NCBI GenBank assembly: GCA_009684525.1
Contig: WKKR01000003.1
Coordinates: 434,001-498,000 of the forward strand
Direction: 5' to 3'
DNA length: 64,000 bases
From: Geobacter sp.
Lineage (GTDB): Bacteria > Desulfobacterota > Desulfuromonadia > Geobacterales > DSM-12255
In this document: piece after piece, positions 56,172 to 64,000 of the stretch
How the letters are laid out: each line of letters begins with the position of its first letter
Numbering within the stretch: position 1 is the stretch's first letter
The notes under the pieces: model-generated
The model's input: the letters and a program-made list of their open reading frames with translations, nothing else
The model's database searches: none
What the model was told of the DNA's origin: nothing
Made by a program: the position numbers and the translations under genes

Positions 56172-58306
56172 AGCGAACCATGAGCAGGCGCGAGTTCCTC
56201 CAGCAGACCGCTCTCGGTACCGGGCTGGCCGTGGCGGTCACCATGACTCCCTTCGGCTGCCGCATCCTTTCGGCAGAGGAGGCAACTGCCGGCGAGTTTT
56301 CCCCCAGCATCTGGTTCACCATCATGCCGGACGAGTCGATGACCGTCTACGTTGCCAAGTCGGAGATGGGGCAGGGGGTCGCCACCTCGCTGCCGATGCT
56401 GATCGCCGACGAACTGGATGCCCGGTGGGAGAACATCGCCGTGGTCTTTGCCCCGGCAGCCGATGCCTTCCGCGACCCGGTCTGGGGCACCCAGGCCACG
56501 GGGGGGAGCACCAGCATCCGCCATCTCTTCGAACCGCTCCGGAAGGCGGGTGCGGCGGCGCGGCAGATGCTCGTTGCCGCTGCTGCCGAGAAATGGGGCG
56601 TCCCGGCCGACGACTGCACGGTGAGCGAGGGGATTGTCCGCCACAAGCGGACCCTCAAGGCCTGCTCCTTCGGCCAGCTGGTGCCGCTGGCGGCCAAAAG
56701 GAAGCCGCCCGAGAACCCGCGGCTGAAGTCGCCTGCCGAGTTTCGGCTGATCGGCACCGGGGTTCCCCGTGTCGACGCCAGGGCCAAGGCCGGCGGTTCC
56801 TGCATCTTCGGCATGGACGTGGTGGTCCCCGGCATGCTGGTGGCCGCGGTGGCGCACCCGCCGCAGTTCGGTGCCACGGTCGCCTCCTATGGCAAGACAG
56901 CGCCCCTGAAGGTGAAGGGGGTGAAGAAGGTGGTGGAGATACCGAGCGGGATTGCCGTCTGCGCCGACGGTTTTGTCGCGGCCCAGGCCGGGGTAGCCGC
57001 CCTCAAGGCAAAGTGGAAGGGGGGGGACGGGGCGCTTTCCACCGATTCGCTACGGCGCCGCTTTACCGCTGCTCTGACCGACAAGGGGCTGGTGGCAAAG
57101 GACGAGGGGGACACCGCTGCCGTGCTCGCCCAGGGGGGGAAGCGGGTGAGCGCCGACTTCACGCTCCCCTTCCTGGCCCACGCCACCATGGAGCCGATGA
57201 ACTGCACCGCCCATGTTGCTGCTGACCGGTGCGAGGTCTGGGCGCCGACCCAGAACCAGACCGGCGTGCACCAGTTGGCGGCAAAGATCAGCGGCCTCCC
57301 GCCGGAGCGGGTGAAGGTGAATACCACCTACCTGGGTGGCGGCTTTGGCCGGCGGTTCGAGCTCGACGTAGTGGAGGAGGCGCTCCGGATTTCCAAAGCG
57401 GTCGGCACACCGGTCAAGGTGATCTGGACCAGGGAGGACGACCTGCGCCACGATTTCTACCGGCCCATGAACGTTTCCCGGGTGGAGGCGGCCCTGGACG
57501 GGGCAGGGAAGCTTGCTGCCTGGCAGCATACCATCGTCTGCCCCTCCATCTTTGCCAGAGTCTTTCCCGATACCATGAAGGGAGGGATCGACCAGGCAGC
57601 GGTGGAAGGTCTGGCCAACCTGGACTACCGGGTGCCGAACCTGCGGGTTACCTATGTGCGGCTGGATACGCCGGTGCCGGTCGGGTTCTGGCGCTCGGTG
57701 GGAAGCTCCCACAATGCCTTTGTGGTCGAATCGATGATGGACGAGCTGGCGCTGGCTGCCGGCGCCGATCCGGTGGAGTTCCGCCTGGCCGCTCTGGAGC
57801 ACGAGCCCCACGCCTACGCGGTGGTCAAGACCGCCGCCATGAAGGCCGGCTGGGGAAAGAAGCTCCCTGACGGCCATGGCCGGGGCTTTGCGTTCCATCG
57901 CTCCTTCGACACCAGCGTGGCCCAGGTCGCCGAGGTCTCGGTCGACCGGAAGAGCGGCGCCATTACCGTGCATCGCGTGGTCTGCGCCGTCGACTGCGGC
58001 CCCGTGGTCAATCCGGATACGGTCAGGGCGCAGATGGAGGGGGCGATCTGCTTCGGCCTCTCCGCGGCCCTCAATGAACGGGTTGCCATTGCCGCCGGCG
58101 GGGCGACCATCGAGAATTTCCACAACTACCCCATCCTGCGTATGACAGAGGCCCCGAGCGTCGAGGTGATCCTGGTGAAGGGGCAGGAGAAGCCGGGGGG
58201 GATCGGCGAACCGGGCGTCCCGCCGATTGCGCCGGCCGTGGCCAATGCGGTCTTTGCCGCCGTTGGCGTCCGGCTCCGGGAGCTGCCGCTGGCGCTGAAA
58301 CGATGA
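56168..58306 (+). CDS. Molybdopterin-binding subunit of an IorB-like oxidoreductase, Tat-exported
   Basis: 712 residues. A twin-arginine signal, [12 protein letters not shown], is at the start, with a Cys at about 32 that might serve as a lipobox. The molybdenum-binding domains follow in IorB order, with [30 protein letters not shown] and the active-site Glu region [14 protein letters not shown]. Members hydroxylate aldehydes or N-heterocycles using water. Quinone or a periplasmic cytochrome is the probable acceptor. Coupled to the 2Fe-2S subunit (ATGA). Confidence 0.92.
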   Translation: MKRTMSRREFLQQTALGTGLAVAVTMTPFGCRILSAEEATAGEFSPSIWFTIMPDESMTVYVAKSEMGQGVATSLPMLIADELDARWENIAVVFAPAADAFRDPVWGTQATGGSTSIRHLFEPLRKAGAAARQMLVAAAAEKWGVPADDCTVSEGIVRHKRTLKACSFGQLVPLAAKRKPPENPRLKSPAEFRLIGTGVPRVDARAKAGGSCIFGMDVVVPGMLVAAVAHPPQFGATVASYGKTAPLKVKGVKKVVEIPSGIAVCADGFVAAQAGVAALKAKWKGGDGALSTDSLRRRFTAALTDKGLVAKDEGDTAAVLAQGGKRVSADFTLPFLAHATMEPMNCTAHVAADRCEVWAPTQNQTGVHQLAAKISGLPPERVKVNTTYLGGGFGRRFELDVVEEALRISKAVGTPVKVIWTREDDLRHDFYRPMNVSRVEAALDGAGKLAAWQHTIVCPSIFARVFPDTMKGGIDQAAVEGLANLDYRVPNLRVTYVRLDTPVPVGFWRSVGSSHNAFVVESMMDELALAAGADPVEFRLAALEHEPHAYAVVKTAAMKAGWGKKLPDGHGRGFAFHRSFDTSVAQVAEVSVDRKSGAITVHRVVCAVDCGPVVNPDTVRAQMEGAICFGLSAALNERVAIAAGGATIENFHNYPILRMTEAPSVEVILVKGQEKPGGIGEPGVPPIAPAVANAVFAAVGVRLRELPLALKR

Positions 58307-58324
58307 GTGCATGACAGGAGAGGG

Positions 58325-59188
58325 ATGATGGCGGGCAATGAGACAATGGAGGTGCTGGAAGAGGTGCTGCGGCTGCAGCGGGGAGGCGAGGCGTGCGTGC
58401 TGGCCACGGTGATCGCCAGCCGGGGGTCGTCGCCGCGCAAGGCAGGGGCGCGGATGGTTATCCGGAGCGACGGCACCGGCATCGGTTCGGTGGGGGGCGG
58501 GATGCTGGAGCAGGCCGTGATCGCGGCCGGGCTGCAGGCCCTGGCAAGCGGCGCAGCTCCCCACAGCGTAAGCTTCACCCTGGACGAATCATTCGGCCAT
58601 GCCTGCGGCGGCGAACAGACGGTCTACCTGGAACCGCTGGGGGCGACCCCGCGGCTTCTGGTCTGCGGCGCCGGCCATGTCGGCCAGGCGCTCACCACCC
58701 TTGCCGCCTTTGCCGGCTACCGGGTCTGTGTCGTCGACGACCGGCCCGGCTTCGTAACGGCCGAGCGGCTCCCCGAGGCTGCCGAGCGTCTGGGCGGCGA
58801 CTACGGGGCGACCATCGGCCGAATCCCCCTTGCCGAGGCCGACTGCGTGGTCATTGCCACCCCTTCCTATGCCGGCGACCTGGCGGCCGTCCGTGCGGCC
58901 CTGGCAACACCGGCCCGGTTCATCGGCATCATCGGCAGCCGCCGCAAGCGGGAGACCATGATGGGGGACCTGGCCGGTGCCGGCTATGGTGCGGAAGAGC
59001 TCGGCCGGCTCGTCATGCCGGTCGGACTCGCCATCGGCGGCGATTCCCCGCGGGAGATCGCCGTCAGCATCGTGGCACAGCTCATCGAGAGGAGGTACCG
59101 CCCCCATGCCGCAGATCGCCGCGCTTCTGCCAGCAGCAGGTCGCTCGGAGCGGATGGGGCAGTGCAAGCTGCTCCTGCCCCTTCCTGA
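58325..59188 (+). CDS. XdhC/CoxI-family molybdenum cofactor maturation factor
   Basis: 287 residues. It has the XdhC N-terminal domain, starting LRLQRGGEACVLATVIASRGSSPRKAG (region) and GSVGGGMLEQ, and a Rossmann-fold C-terminal domain (VCGAGHVGQALTTLAAFAGY). It binds and sulfurates the Mo-cofactor before insertion into xanthine-oxidase-family enzymes, here the upstream subunit. AGGAG precedes the ATG pair at 58325/58328. The last 27 codons overlap the next gene by 83 bases and may be a read-through tail. Confidence 0.88.
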   Translation: MMAGNETMEVLEEVLRLQRGGEACVLATVIASRGSSPRKAGARMVIRSDGTGIGSVGGGMLEQAVIAAGLQALASGAAPHSVSFTLDESFGHACGGEQTVYLEPLGATPRLLVCGAGHVGQALTTLAAFAGYRVCVVDDRPGFVTAERLPEAAERLGGDYGATIGRIPLAEADCVVIATPSYAGDLAAVRAALATPARFIGIIGSRRKRETMMGDLAGAGYGAEELGRLVMPVGLAIGGDSPREIAVSIVAQLIERRYRPHAADRRASASSRSLGADGAVQAAPAPS

Positions 59189-59690
59189 CCGGCCGGTCAT
59201 TGTCCGCTGCCTGGAAACGGTGCTGGCAGCCGGCATCGCCGAGGTCGTGGTGGTCCTGGCTCCGCCGCACGGAACGGCCATCCACGAGGTGGTCGCCCGT
59301 TTCCCGATCACTGTCGCCTGGAACTGCCAGCCCGACAGCGACATGGCAGCCTCGCTGCGGGTCGGCCTGGAGCATCTCACCGGTGACGTAACCGGCGTCC
59401 TGGTCTTTCTCCCCGACACCCCGCTGGTTCATCCCGCAACCTGCCGCATGCTCATGGATGCCCACTCGGCGGAACCCGGCCGTATCCTCGTGCCGGTGCA
59501 CGCCGGACGGCGGGGCCATCCGGTGCTGGTTCCGCGGGGTATCATCGATCAACTCCGCAACTATCCGACCCTGCGCGACCTGATGCAGATGCATCAGGAC
59601 CGGATCACCCTCTGCCCCACCGGGGACGCCGGCATCCTCCATGACCTGGATACGCCGGCAGACTATCTCCAGGCCAAAACCCTCTGCTGA
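59106..59690 (+). CDS. MocA/MobA-like nucleotidyltransferase
   Basis: 194 residues. It begins MPQIAALLPAAGRSERMGQCKL, the MobA/MocA G-x-G-x-S-x-R-M-G-x-x-K signature (region). DSDMAASLRVGLEH and FLPDTPLVHP follow. MocA attaches CMP to Mo-molybdopterin, forming the cytosine dinucleotide cofactor used by this class of enzyme. GGAGG lies 10 bases upstream, within xdhC, so it is coupled. The stop abuts the convergent aroF stop. Confidence 0.88.
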   Translation: MPQIAALLPAAGRSERMGQCKLLLPLPDRPVIVRCLETVLAAGIAEVVVVLAPPHGTAIHEVVARFPITVAWNCQPDSDMAASLRVGLEHLTGDVTGVLVFLPDTPLVHPATCRMLMDAHSAEPGRILVPVHAGRRGHPVLVPRGIIDQLRNYPTLRDLMQMHQDRITLCPTGDAGILHDLDTPADYLQAKTLC

Positions 59691-60710
59691 TCAGAGGGTC
59701 CGGTCGCACGCCTCTGCCACCCGCTTCAACTGCTCCATCAGAAGCGCGAACTTCTTCGGCTTGAGCGATTGCGGGCCGTCGCTGGAGGCCCGTTCCGGAT
59801 CGGGATGGACCTCGACGATGATGCCGTCCGCGCCTGCTGCCACGGCTGCCATGGACATGGGGGCGACATAGTGGTAATTGCCGGTGCCGTGCGACGGATC
59901 GGCGATCACCGGCAGGTGGGTCTTGCTCCGGAGCACCGGAATGGCCGACAGGTCGAGGGTGTTGCGGGTGGCGGTCTCGAAGGTGCGGATGCCGCGCTCG
60001 CAGAGGATCACGGCCTGGTTCCCTTCGGCCAGCACATACTCGGCACTCATGAGGAATTCCTGGATGGTCATGGACATGCCGCGCTTCAGGAGGATCGGCC
60101 GCCTGGTCTGTCCCACTTTCTTGAGCAGGGCGAAGTTCTGGGAGTTACGGGCGCCAATCTGCAGGATGTCGGCGTACTCGGCCACCAGGTCCACGGTCTC
60201 CGGGTTGATCACCTCGGTGACGATGGGGAGCCCGGTCAGATCGCGGGCCTTGGCCAAAAGTTTCAGCCCCTCTTCCTCCAGCCCCTGGAAGGAGTAGGGG
60301 GAGGTGCGGGGCTTGAAGGCGCCGCCCCGGAGCACATGGGCGCCGGCTGCCTTTACCGCCTTGGCCGATTCGATGATCTGCTCTTCGCTTTCCACCGAGC
60401 AGGGGCCGGCCATGACGATGATCTCCGGGCCGCCGATGGCGACGTTATCGGAGATGCGGATGATGCTCCGTTCCTTCTTTACTTCGGCGGATGCGAGCTT
60501 GTAGGGCTGGAGGATCGGCACCACGCTCTCCACGCCGTGCATCGATTCGAGGGTCTGAAGCACCAGCTTGCCCCGTTCGTCGCCAACGGCGCCGATGACG
60601 TCCCTGGTGGTGCCGTGGATGACATGGGGCTTGTACCCCAACTCCTTGATCCGCTTCAGCACCTCGTCCCTGTCCTTTTTGACCGCACCTGCCTTCATGA
60701 CGATAATCAT
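59691..60710 (-). CDS. aroF: 3-deoxy-7-phosphoheptulonate synthase, type I beta with N-terminal regulatory domain
   Basis: 339 residues. An N-terminal ferredoxin/ACT-like domain (1-70, [20 protein letters not shown]) is followed by the KDO8P-synthase-type barrel. Landmarks are the substrate motif GPCSVES near 107, [14 protein letters not shown] near 137, GARNSQN near 200 and DPSHGTGN near 285. It condenses phosphoenolpyruvate and erythrose 4-phosphate in the first step of aromatic synthesis. The N-terminal domain is known for Tyr/Phe feedback in this class. The leader upstream adds attenuation control. Confidence 0.95.
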   Translation of the reverse strand: MIIVMKAGAVKKDRDEVLKRIKELGYKPHVIHGTTRDVIGAVGDERGKLVLQTLESMHGVESVVPILQPYKLASAEVKKERSIIRISDNVAIGGPEIIVMAGPCSVESEEQIIESAKAVKAAGAHVLRGGAFKPRTSPYSFQGLEEEGLKLLAKARDLTGLPIVTEVINPETVDLVAEYADILQIGARNSQNFALLKKVGQTRRPILLKRGMSMTIQEFLMSAEYVLAEGNQAVILCERGIRTFETATRNTLDLSAIPVLRSKTHLPVIADPSHGTGNYHYVAPMSMAAVAAGADGIIVEVHPDPERASSDGPQSLKPKKFALLMEQLKRVAEACDRTL

Positions 60711-60732
60711 TTTCTTCTTCTCCCTTCCATGG

Positions 60733-60772
60733 AATGCCAAAGGCCGGAGGAGTCCCTCCGGCCTTGGCATTT
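60733..60772 (-). other. Strong hairpin just upstream of aroF
   Basis: Arms AATGCCA-AGGCCGGAGG and CCTCCGGCCT-TGGCATT pair over 17 bp with one bulged A, with a 4-base loop. There is no U run, and it lies between the terminator and the aroF ribosome site. It may be an alternative structure in the attenuation switch or protect the processed mRNA. Confidence 0.6.
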
Positions 60773-60786
60773 CCGCAACGGAAACG

Positions 60787-60824
60787 AAAAAAGCCGGGGG
60801 AGACTCGTGTCTGCCCTCGGCTTT
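60787..60824 (-). terminator. Attenuator terminator of aroF
   Basis: On the minus strand AAAGCCGAGGG and CCCCCGGCTTT form an 11-position stem with one mismatch around CAGACACGAGTCTC, followed by a run of T. It lies after the aromatic-rich leader peptide and before aroF. Confidence 0.82.
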
Positions 60825-60853
60825 GGTTGCGTGGTTCTATTTACAGTTCCTCG

Positions 60854-60940
60854 CTACACCCATCCCCGGGCAGACGGCCTAAACCAGAAGCCGTACCAAA
60901 AGGAAAACCCGGAAAAAAAGGAATAGCTGGCAGTGAACAT
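60854..60940 (-). CDS. Aromatic-rich leader peptide of aroF
   Basis: 28 codons from ATG 60940-60938 to TAG 60856-60854. 12 residues are aromatic: F2, Y6, F8, F9, F12, F14, W15, Y16, F18, W19, F20 and W27. The dense block is residues 12-20, FSFWYGFWF. Such a run placed before a terminator is the signature of transcription attenuation: low charged tRNA for Phe, Tyr or Trp stalls the ribosome and prevents the terminator. The transcript would begin within a few bases of the ATG. There is only a weak ribosome site. Confidence 0.85.
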   Translation of the reverse strand: MFTASYSFFSGFSFWYGFWFRPSARGWV

Positions 60941-60946
60941 GGCGCT

Positions 60947-60975
60947 ATCTTGTCCCAGTGAAAAACGGATGTCAA
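60947..60975 (-). promoter_or_regulatory. Sigma-70 promoter of the aroF leader
   Basis: On the minus strand a perfect TTGACA (60975-60970), a 17-base spacer and a poor -10 CAAGAT (60952-60947). The -35 overlaps the stop codon of the upstream deacetylase gene. The start point would be almost at the leader peptide ATG. Confidence 0.55.
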
Positions 60976-62027
60976 GGGTTTTTCTGCACCAGGGGTGGTG
61001 CCGGGGTCGGTTCCGCCGGAAGGGAAGCCGGTCGGCCAGGGGGCTCGACAGGGCTCTTGCGAGGCTCTATGAGCGCCTCTGCGAGCGGGATGAGGCGTAC
61101 GGGGTGCGTGCCGGTGATGAGCGGCATGAGCCTGGTGATCCCCGACGGCTCGTTGCCGTTGCCATGCACCAGGATGATGCTGCCGGGACGGGGGATTTCC
61201 CCCTTGGCGAGCCAGGCGTCGGCTCCCAGCGGGATGAGCGACAGCCGGCGCAAAAGGGCGACCAGTCTCTCGTTGCCGACCAGGCCGGGAAAACGGAAGA
61301 ACGGCGAGGGGGCCAGACCCTGCTCCAGCATCTTCACCTCATTGGCCAGCACCTCGTGCTGCTGGTCGGTGCCGGGGGTGAGGAGGAAGTTTTGGGCCAG
61401 GGGGAGGGCAGGGTCGTAGCGGTGGGTGAGGGAGTGGTTGACCCAGGTGATGGCGAGAAGCCCCTGGCGCTCCTGCTCCTTCAGCCAGTTGATCTCTTCG
61501 GGATGGCTGGCGAGCCAGGCCCCGGTGATAGCGATGGCCACCGGTATCGGCCTGCCGCTGGCGCGGGCCAGGTCGGCCAATGCCCGGAACATCCCGGTTT
61601 CCATGGGGCGACGGGAGGGGCAGAGATCCACGGTCAGGATCTTTCCTTCGACCTGCCGGAGGGCATGGGTGATGCCGTGGTTCTGCAGGCTGACCGGGGG
61701 GGTGGCGGTGCGCTGCAAGAGTGCGGTGAACAGAGAGGCGGCAAGCTTTTGCGCCGCATCGGCCGGGGCTGGACCGGTAGCTGCCACTGGCTCCAGGGTG
61801 GTGGCAAGGGTGGCCGGATTCACCAGCAGGTAGTGGGGGATGCCGTCGCAAAGGCAGGCGCGGATGGCGAGCCGCAGCGCGCCGCGAGCGTCGCTGCAGG
61901 GGACGGAGACCGGTCGGTAGTCGGAGATGGTGGCGGCATGCAACAGGTTTGGGAAAAAAAGGAGGAGGGCCGCAAGGAGGATGAGGGGGGTGTTCCGCAG
62001 GCGGAAAGGACCCGTAGGGAATGCCAT
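60972..62027 (-). CDS. Polysaccharide deacetylase-like exported protein
   Basis: 351 residues with a signal peptide or anchor (residues about 10-31, cleavage near LLHAATI). The NodB-like domain is partly recognisable: a TVDLCPSRRP first strand with Asp, HSLTH (metal-binding HxxxH) near residue 223, and FFRFPGLVG near 272. The C-terminal tail is Pro-rich (EPPGRPASLPAEPTPAPP). The usual first D-D motif is altered, so activity is uncertain. ATG 62027 lies 4 bases after the DUF116 gene. Confidence 0.78.
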   Translation of the reverse strand: MAFPTGPFRLRNTPLILLAALLLFFPNLLHAATISDYRPVSVPCSDARGALRLAIRACLCDGIPHYLLVNPATLATTLEPVAATGPAPADAAQKLAASLFTALLQRTATPPVSLQNHGITHALRQVEGKILTVDLCPSRRPMETGMFRALADLARASGRPIPVAIAITGAWLASHPEEINWLKEQERQGLLAITWVNHSLTHRYDPALPLAQNFLLTPGTDQQHEVLANEVKMLEQGLAPSPFFRFPGLVGNERLVALLRRLSLIPLGADAWLAKGEIPRPGSIILVHGNGNEPSGITRLMPLITGTHPVRLIPLAEALIEPRKSPVEPPGRPASLPAEPTPAPPLVQKNP

Positions 62028-62031
62028 CGGT

Positions 62032-62808
62032 CTAATGGCCGACCAGCACCGAGGCGATGGCGGCATCGATCTTTTCCACGTCGACCCTGGTATTGAAGCA
62101 GGGGCCGTAGGGGCGGTCGTTGAGGATGCCGATGACCGGCAGCGGGTAGCAGTCCTTGATCCCGGAGGTGAGGTCACGCTCGCAGGCCACGGCCACCACC
62201 AGCTTTGGCCGCTTTTCGATGATCACCTTGCGGGCCAGGGTGCCGCCGGTTGCCACGGAGATGTCGACCCGGTATTTCTGGGCGATATCCGCCAGCCCCT
62301 TGATGTCGCAGCGGCCGCAGCGGACGCACTTGTTGATGTCGCCGGTGACCTTGATCTCGCAGTCGAAGAGCTGCAGGCAGTGGGGCAGGAGGATCAGTAT
62401 CCGGTCGGCCGGCACCAGCAGCCGCTGGGAGGAGACCAGGCTGTTGTTCATGGCGACGAACGACTGCCTGATGGTGTCCTTGGGGATGCCGAACAGCTTC
62501 CCTATGGTCTCGATCACTGGCAGGAGGAACTTGATCACCACCAGCCGCATGAAGCGGGTGAAGAGGATATCCTTGCCCAGGGCCGTGGTCAGGACCAGGA
62601 GGGCGGTCCCCAGCACGGCCAGGAGCGAGAGGGTACCGAAGATCAGGCCGACGATGCGGGGGAGATCGGGGTGGAAATTCGCCAGACCCTTGGTGGGAAC
62701 CCACCAGAGCAGGTAGATGATCCCGATCAGGAGGATGCAGGTAAATCCCATCAGGGCCACGAAGAGGCGCTTGCGGGGCGGCTGCGGAGTCGATCCGTTA
62801 CTGCTCAA
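62032..62808 (-). CDS. DUF116 membrane protein
   Basis: 258 residues. Two membrane segments (about 14-35 and 50-74) are followed by the DUF116 domain, with LLPHCLQLFDCEIK and NKCVRCGRCDIKGLADIA. Further Cys residues lie at ACERDLTSGIKDCYP and GPCFN. The Cys pattern suggests an iron-sulfur or metal site. The function is unknown, but the family often neighbours fmt and def, as here. Start and fmt stop overlap (ATGA). Confidence 0.9.
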   Translation of the reverse strand: MSSNGSTPQPPRKRLFVALMGFTCILLIGIIYLLWWVPTKGLANFHPDLPRIVGLIFGTLSLLAVLGTALLVLTTALGKDILFTRFMRLVVIKFLLPVIETIGKLFGIPKDTIRQSFVAMNNSLVSSQRLLVPADRILILLPHCLQLFDCEIKVTGDINKCVRCGRCDIKGLADIAQKYRVDISVATGGTLARKVIIEKRPKLVVAVACERDLTSGIKDCYPLPVIGILNDRPYGPCFNTRVDVEKIDAAIASVLVGH

Positions 62809-63755
62809 CGGTTTTCGTCCCTTTCGCCGAGGATCGTGCCGGGGGCCAGCCGGACACCGGAGAGGAAGTCTGCCGCACCGAGGCGCTTCTTCCCTTCGAG
62901 CTGGAGCTCTTCGATCAGCAGGCTGCCCGCTTCGCAGGCGACTTCAAGACCGGTGCGGTCCGCGCGGATGATGGTGCCGGGCGTTCCGCTCCCTTTACCG
63001 GTCCGGGCGCGCCAGATCTTCAGGACCTTCCCTTCGAGATGGGTGTAGGCGCCGGGCCAGGGGGCCATGCCGCGCACCTGGTTGCGGATCGCGGCCGCAT
63101 CGCGGTCCCAGGCGATGAGCCCGTCCTCCTTCTTCAGCATGGAGGCGTAGCAGGTCTGGCTGTCGTCCTGTTTCTCCGGCACCAGGCGGCCTGCCACCAG
63201 CAGGTCAAGGGTCTCGGCCAGGGCCTCGGCCCCGAGGAGGGAGAGCCGGTCGTGGAGCGACTGGGCGTCTTCGTCCGGGTCGATGGGGGTTACCTTTTTC
63301 AGCAGCATGTCGCCGGTATCGAGCCCCACATCCATCTGCATGGTGGTGATGCCGGTCTCGCTCTCACCGTTGACGATGCACCAGTTGATGGGAGCGGCGC
63401 CACGATAGCGGGGGAGCAGCGAGGCGTGCACGTTGATGCAGCCCAGGCGCGGCACCTCCAGCAGGCTCTTGGGGAGGATCTGGCCGAAGGCGATCACCAC
63501 GATCAGGTCGGGGGCAAAGGCGCGGACCTGTTCCACCGCCTCGGGGAGCCGCACCTTGACCGGCTGGAAGACCGGGATACCGTGCTTCTCCGCCAGGACC
63601 TTCACCGGCGGGGGGAGGGTCTGCTGGCCCCGTCCCTTGGGGCGGTCGGGCTGGGTCACCACGCCGACGACCCGCTCGCCCCGGTCGATGAGGGTCTGCA
63701 GGGTCGGGCAGGCGAATTCGGGGGTTCCCATGAAGACGATGCGCAGGCCGGTCAT
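62805..63755 (-). CDS. fmt: Methionyl-tRNA formyltransferase
   Basis: 316 residues, full length. It starts MTGLRIVFMGTPEFACP. The catalytic and folate-binding motif is NVHASLLPRYRGAAP near residue 110, with D in the DVGLDTGDML region. The C-terminal OB-fold recognises tRNA. It formylates initiator Met-tRNA. The start overlaps the def stop by one base (TGATG), and its stop overlaps the DUF116 start. Confidence 0.97.
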   Translation of the reverse strand: MTGLRIVFMGTPEFACPTLQTLIDRGERVVGVVTQPDRPKGRGQQTLPPPVKVLAEKHGIPVFQPVKVRLPEAVEQVRAFAPDLIVVIAFGQILPKSLLEVPRLGCINVHASLLPRYRGAAPINWCIVNGESETGITTMQMDVGLDTGDMLLKKVTPIDPDEDAQSLHDRLSLLGAEALAETLDLLVAGRLVPEKQDDSQTCYASMLKKEDGLIAWDRDAAAIRNQVRGMAPWPGAYTHLEGKVLKIWRARTGKGSGTPGTIIRADRTGLEVACEAGSLLIEELQLEGKKRLGAADFLSGVRLAPGTILGERDENR

Positions 63756-64000
63756 CAGGGGCGCTCCTGCGGGTCTTCCATCTGGCGGCGGTAGCGTTTC
63801 TTGAAGATTTCCCGCTTGAGGGGGGAGATGTGATCGATGAAGAGGATGCCGTCCAGGTGGTCGATCTCGTGCTGGAAAGCGATGGCCAGGAGCTCGTCCG
63901 CCTTCCAGGTAACCTCTTCTCCCTCCAGGTTGAGCCCCTTGACGATCACCCGGGCGTGGCGGCGGACATTGGCGGCATAGCGGGGGACCGAGAGGCACCC
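63755..64000 (-). CDS. def: Peptide deformylase, C-terminal part (cut by window edge)
   Basis: The last 81 residues are visible. GCLSVPRYAANV at the edge is the EGCLS/VP motif with its metal-binding Cys, and QHEIDHLDGILFID carries HExxH. The tail is RRQMEDPQERP. It removes the formyl group from nascent proteins and forms the usual def-fmt pair. The N-terminal half lies outside the window. Confidence 0.96.
   Translation of the reverse strand, partial: GCLSVPRYAANVRRHARVIVKGLNLEGEEVTWKADELLAIAFQHEIDHLDGILFIDHISPLKREIFKKRYRRQMEDPQERP

Overview
The gene content points to the Geobacterales (Geobacter, Geotalea, Citrifermentans and relatives). The DNA is high in GC, with ResB/CcsA (system II) cytochrome c maturation, a periplasmic octaheme c-type cytochrome, sigma-54 control (an enhancer-binding regulator and two well-formed -24/-12 promoters), a SAM-I riboswitch in front of metX, and neighbourhoods typical of that group. 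No rRNA or tRNA gene, CRISPR array, transposase or integrase was found.

Layout. 1-138 is the 3' end of a gene closed by a strong terminator. 416-14817 is a plus-strand cluster: resB-ccsA, a lipoprotein, a membrane protein, two GT39-like glycosyltransferases, an epimerase, a radical SAM/SPASM protein and an FAD amine-oxidase-like protein, then a second resB-ccsA pair, a beta-lactamase-fold hydrolase, a Sel1 protein and a small membrane protein. A sigma-54 promoter then drives a B12-binding radical SAM protein (14980). 16600-26406 holds signalling and uncharacterised genes, including a large sigma-54 activator with an atypical C-terminus and a 614-residue protein of unknown function. 26423-31753 (minus) is a metX operon: promoter, SAM-I aptamer, terminator, metX, a large NAD-glutamate-dehydrogenase-like gene and a metallo-beta-lactamase-fold protein. 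sucCD (minus) is divergent from an octaheme nitrite-reductase-like cytochrome (plus), with an FNR-type palindrome between them. 36271-45000 has a diguanylate cyclase response regulator, bamD, typA, a TIGR02757-type protein, a thioesterase and a SulP transporter.

45065-50750 is an AT-richer accessory island. It contains a HigBA-type toxin-antitoxin pair, and three minus-strand genes each followed by an attC-like recombination site. This is an integron cassette cluster without a visible integrase. One cassette gene carries the membrane motif of the putative AbiC phage-abortive-infection family. A cluster of palindromes lies at the right edge.

The core genome resumes with U32 peptidase-macro domain-dienelactone hydrolase-dtd (minus), an exported isoquinoline-oxidoreductase-like molybdoenzyme with its XdhC and MocA-like maturation factors (plus), aroF, and def-fmt-DUF116-polysaccharide deacetylase (minus). 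aroF is preceded by a 28-residue leader peptide with 12 aromatic residues and a terminator, which looks like classical attenuation by aromatic amino acids and is among the best-supported regulatory finds here.
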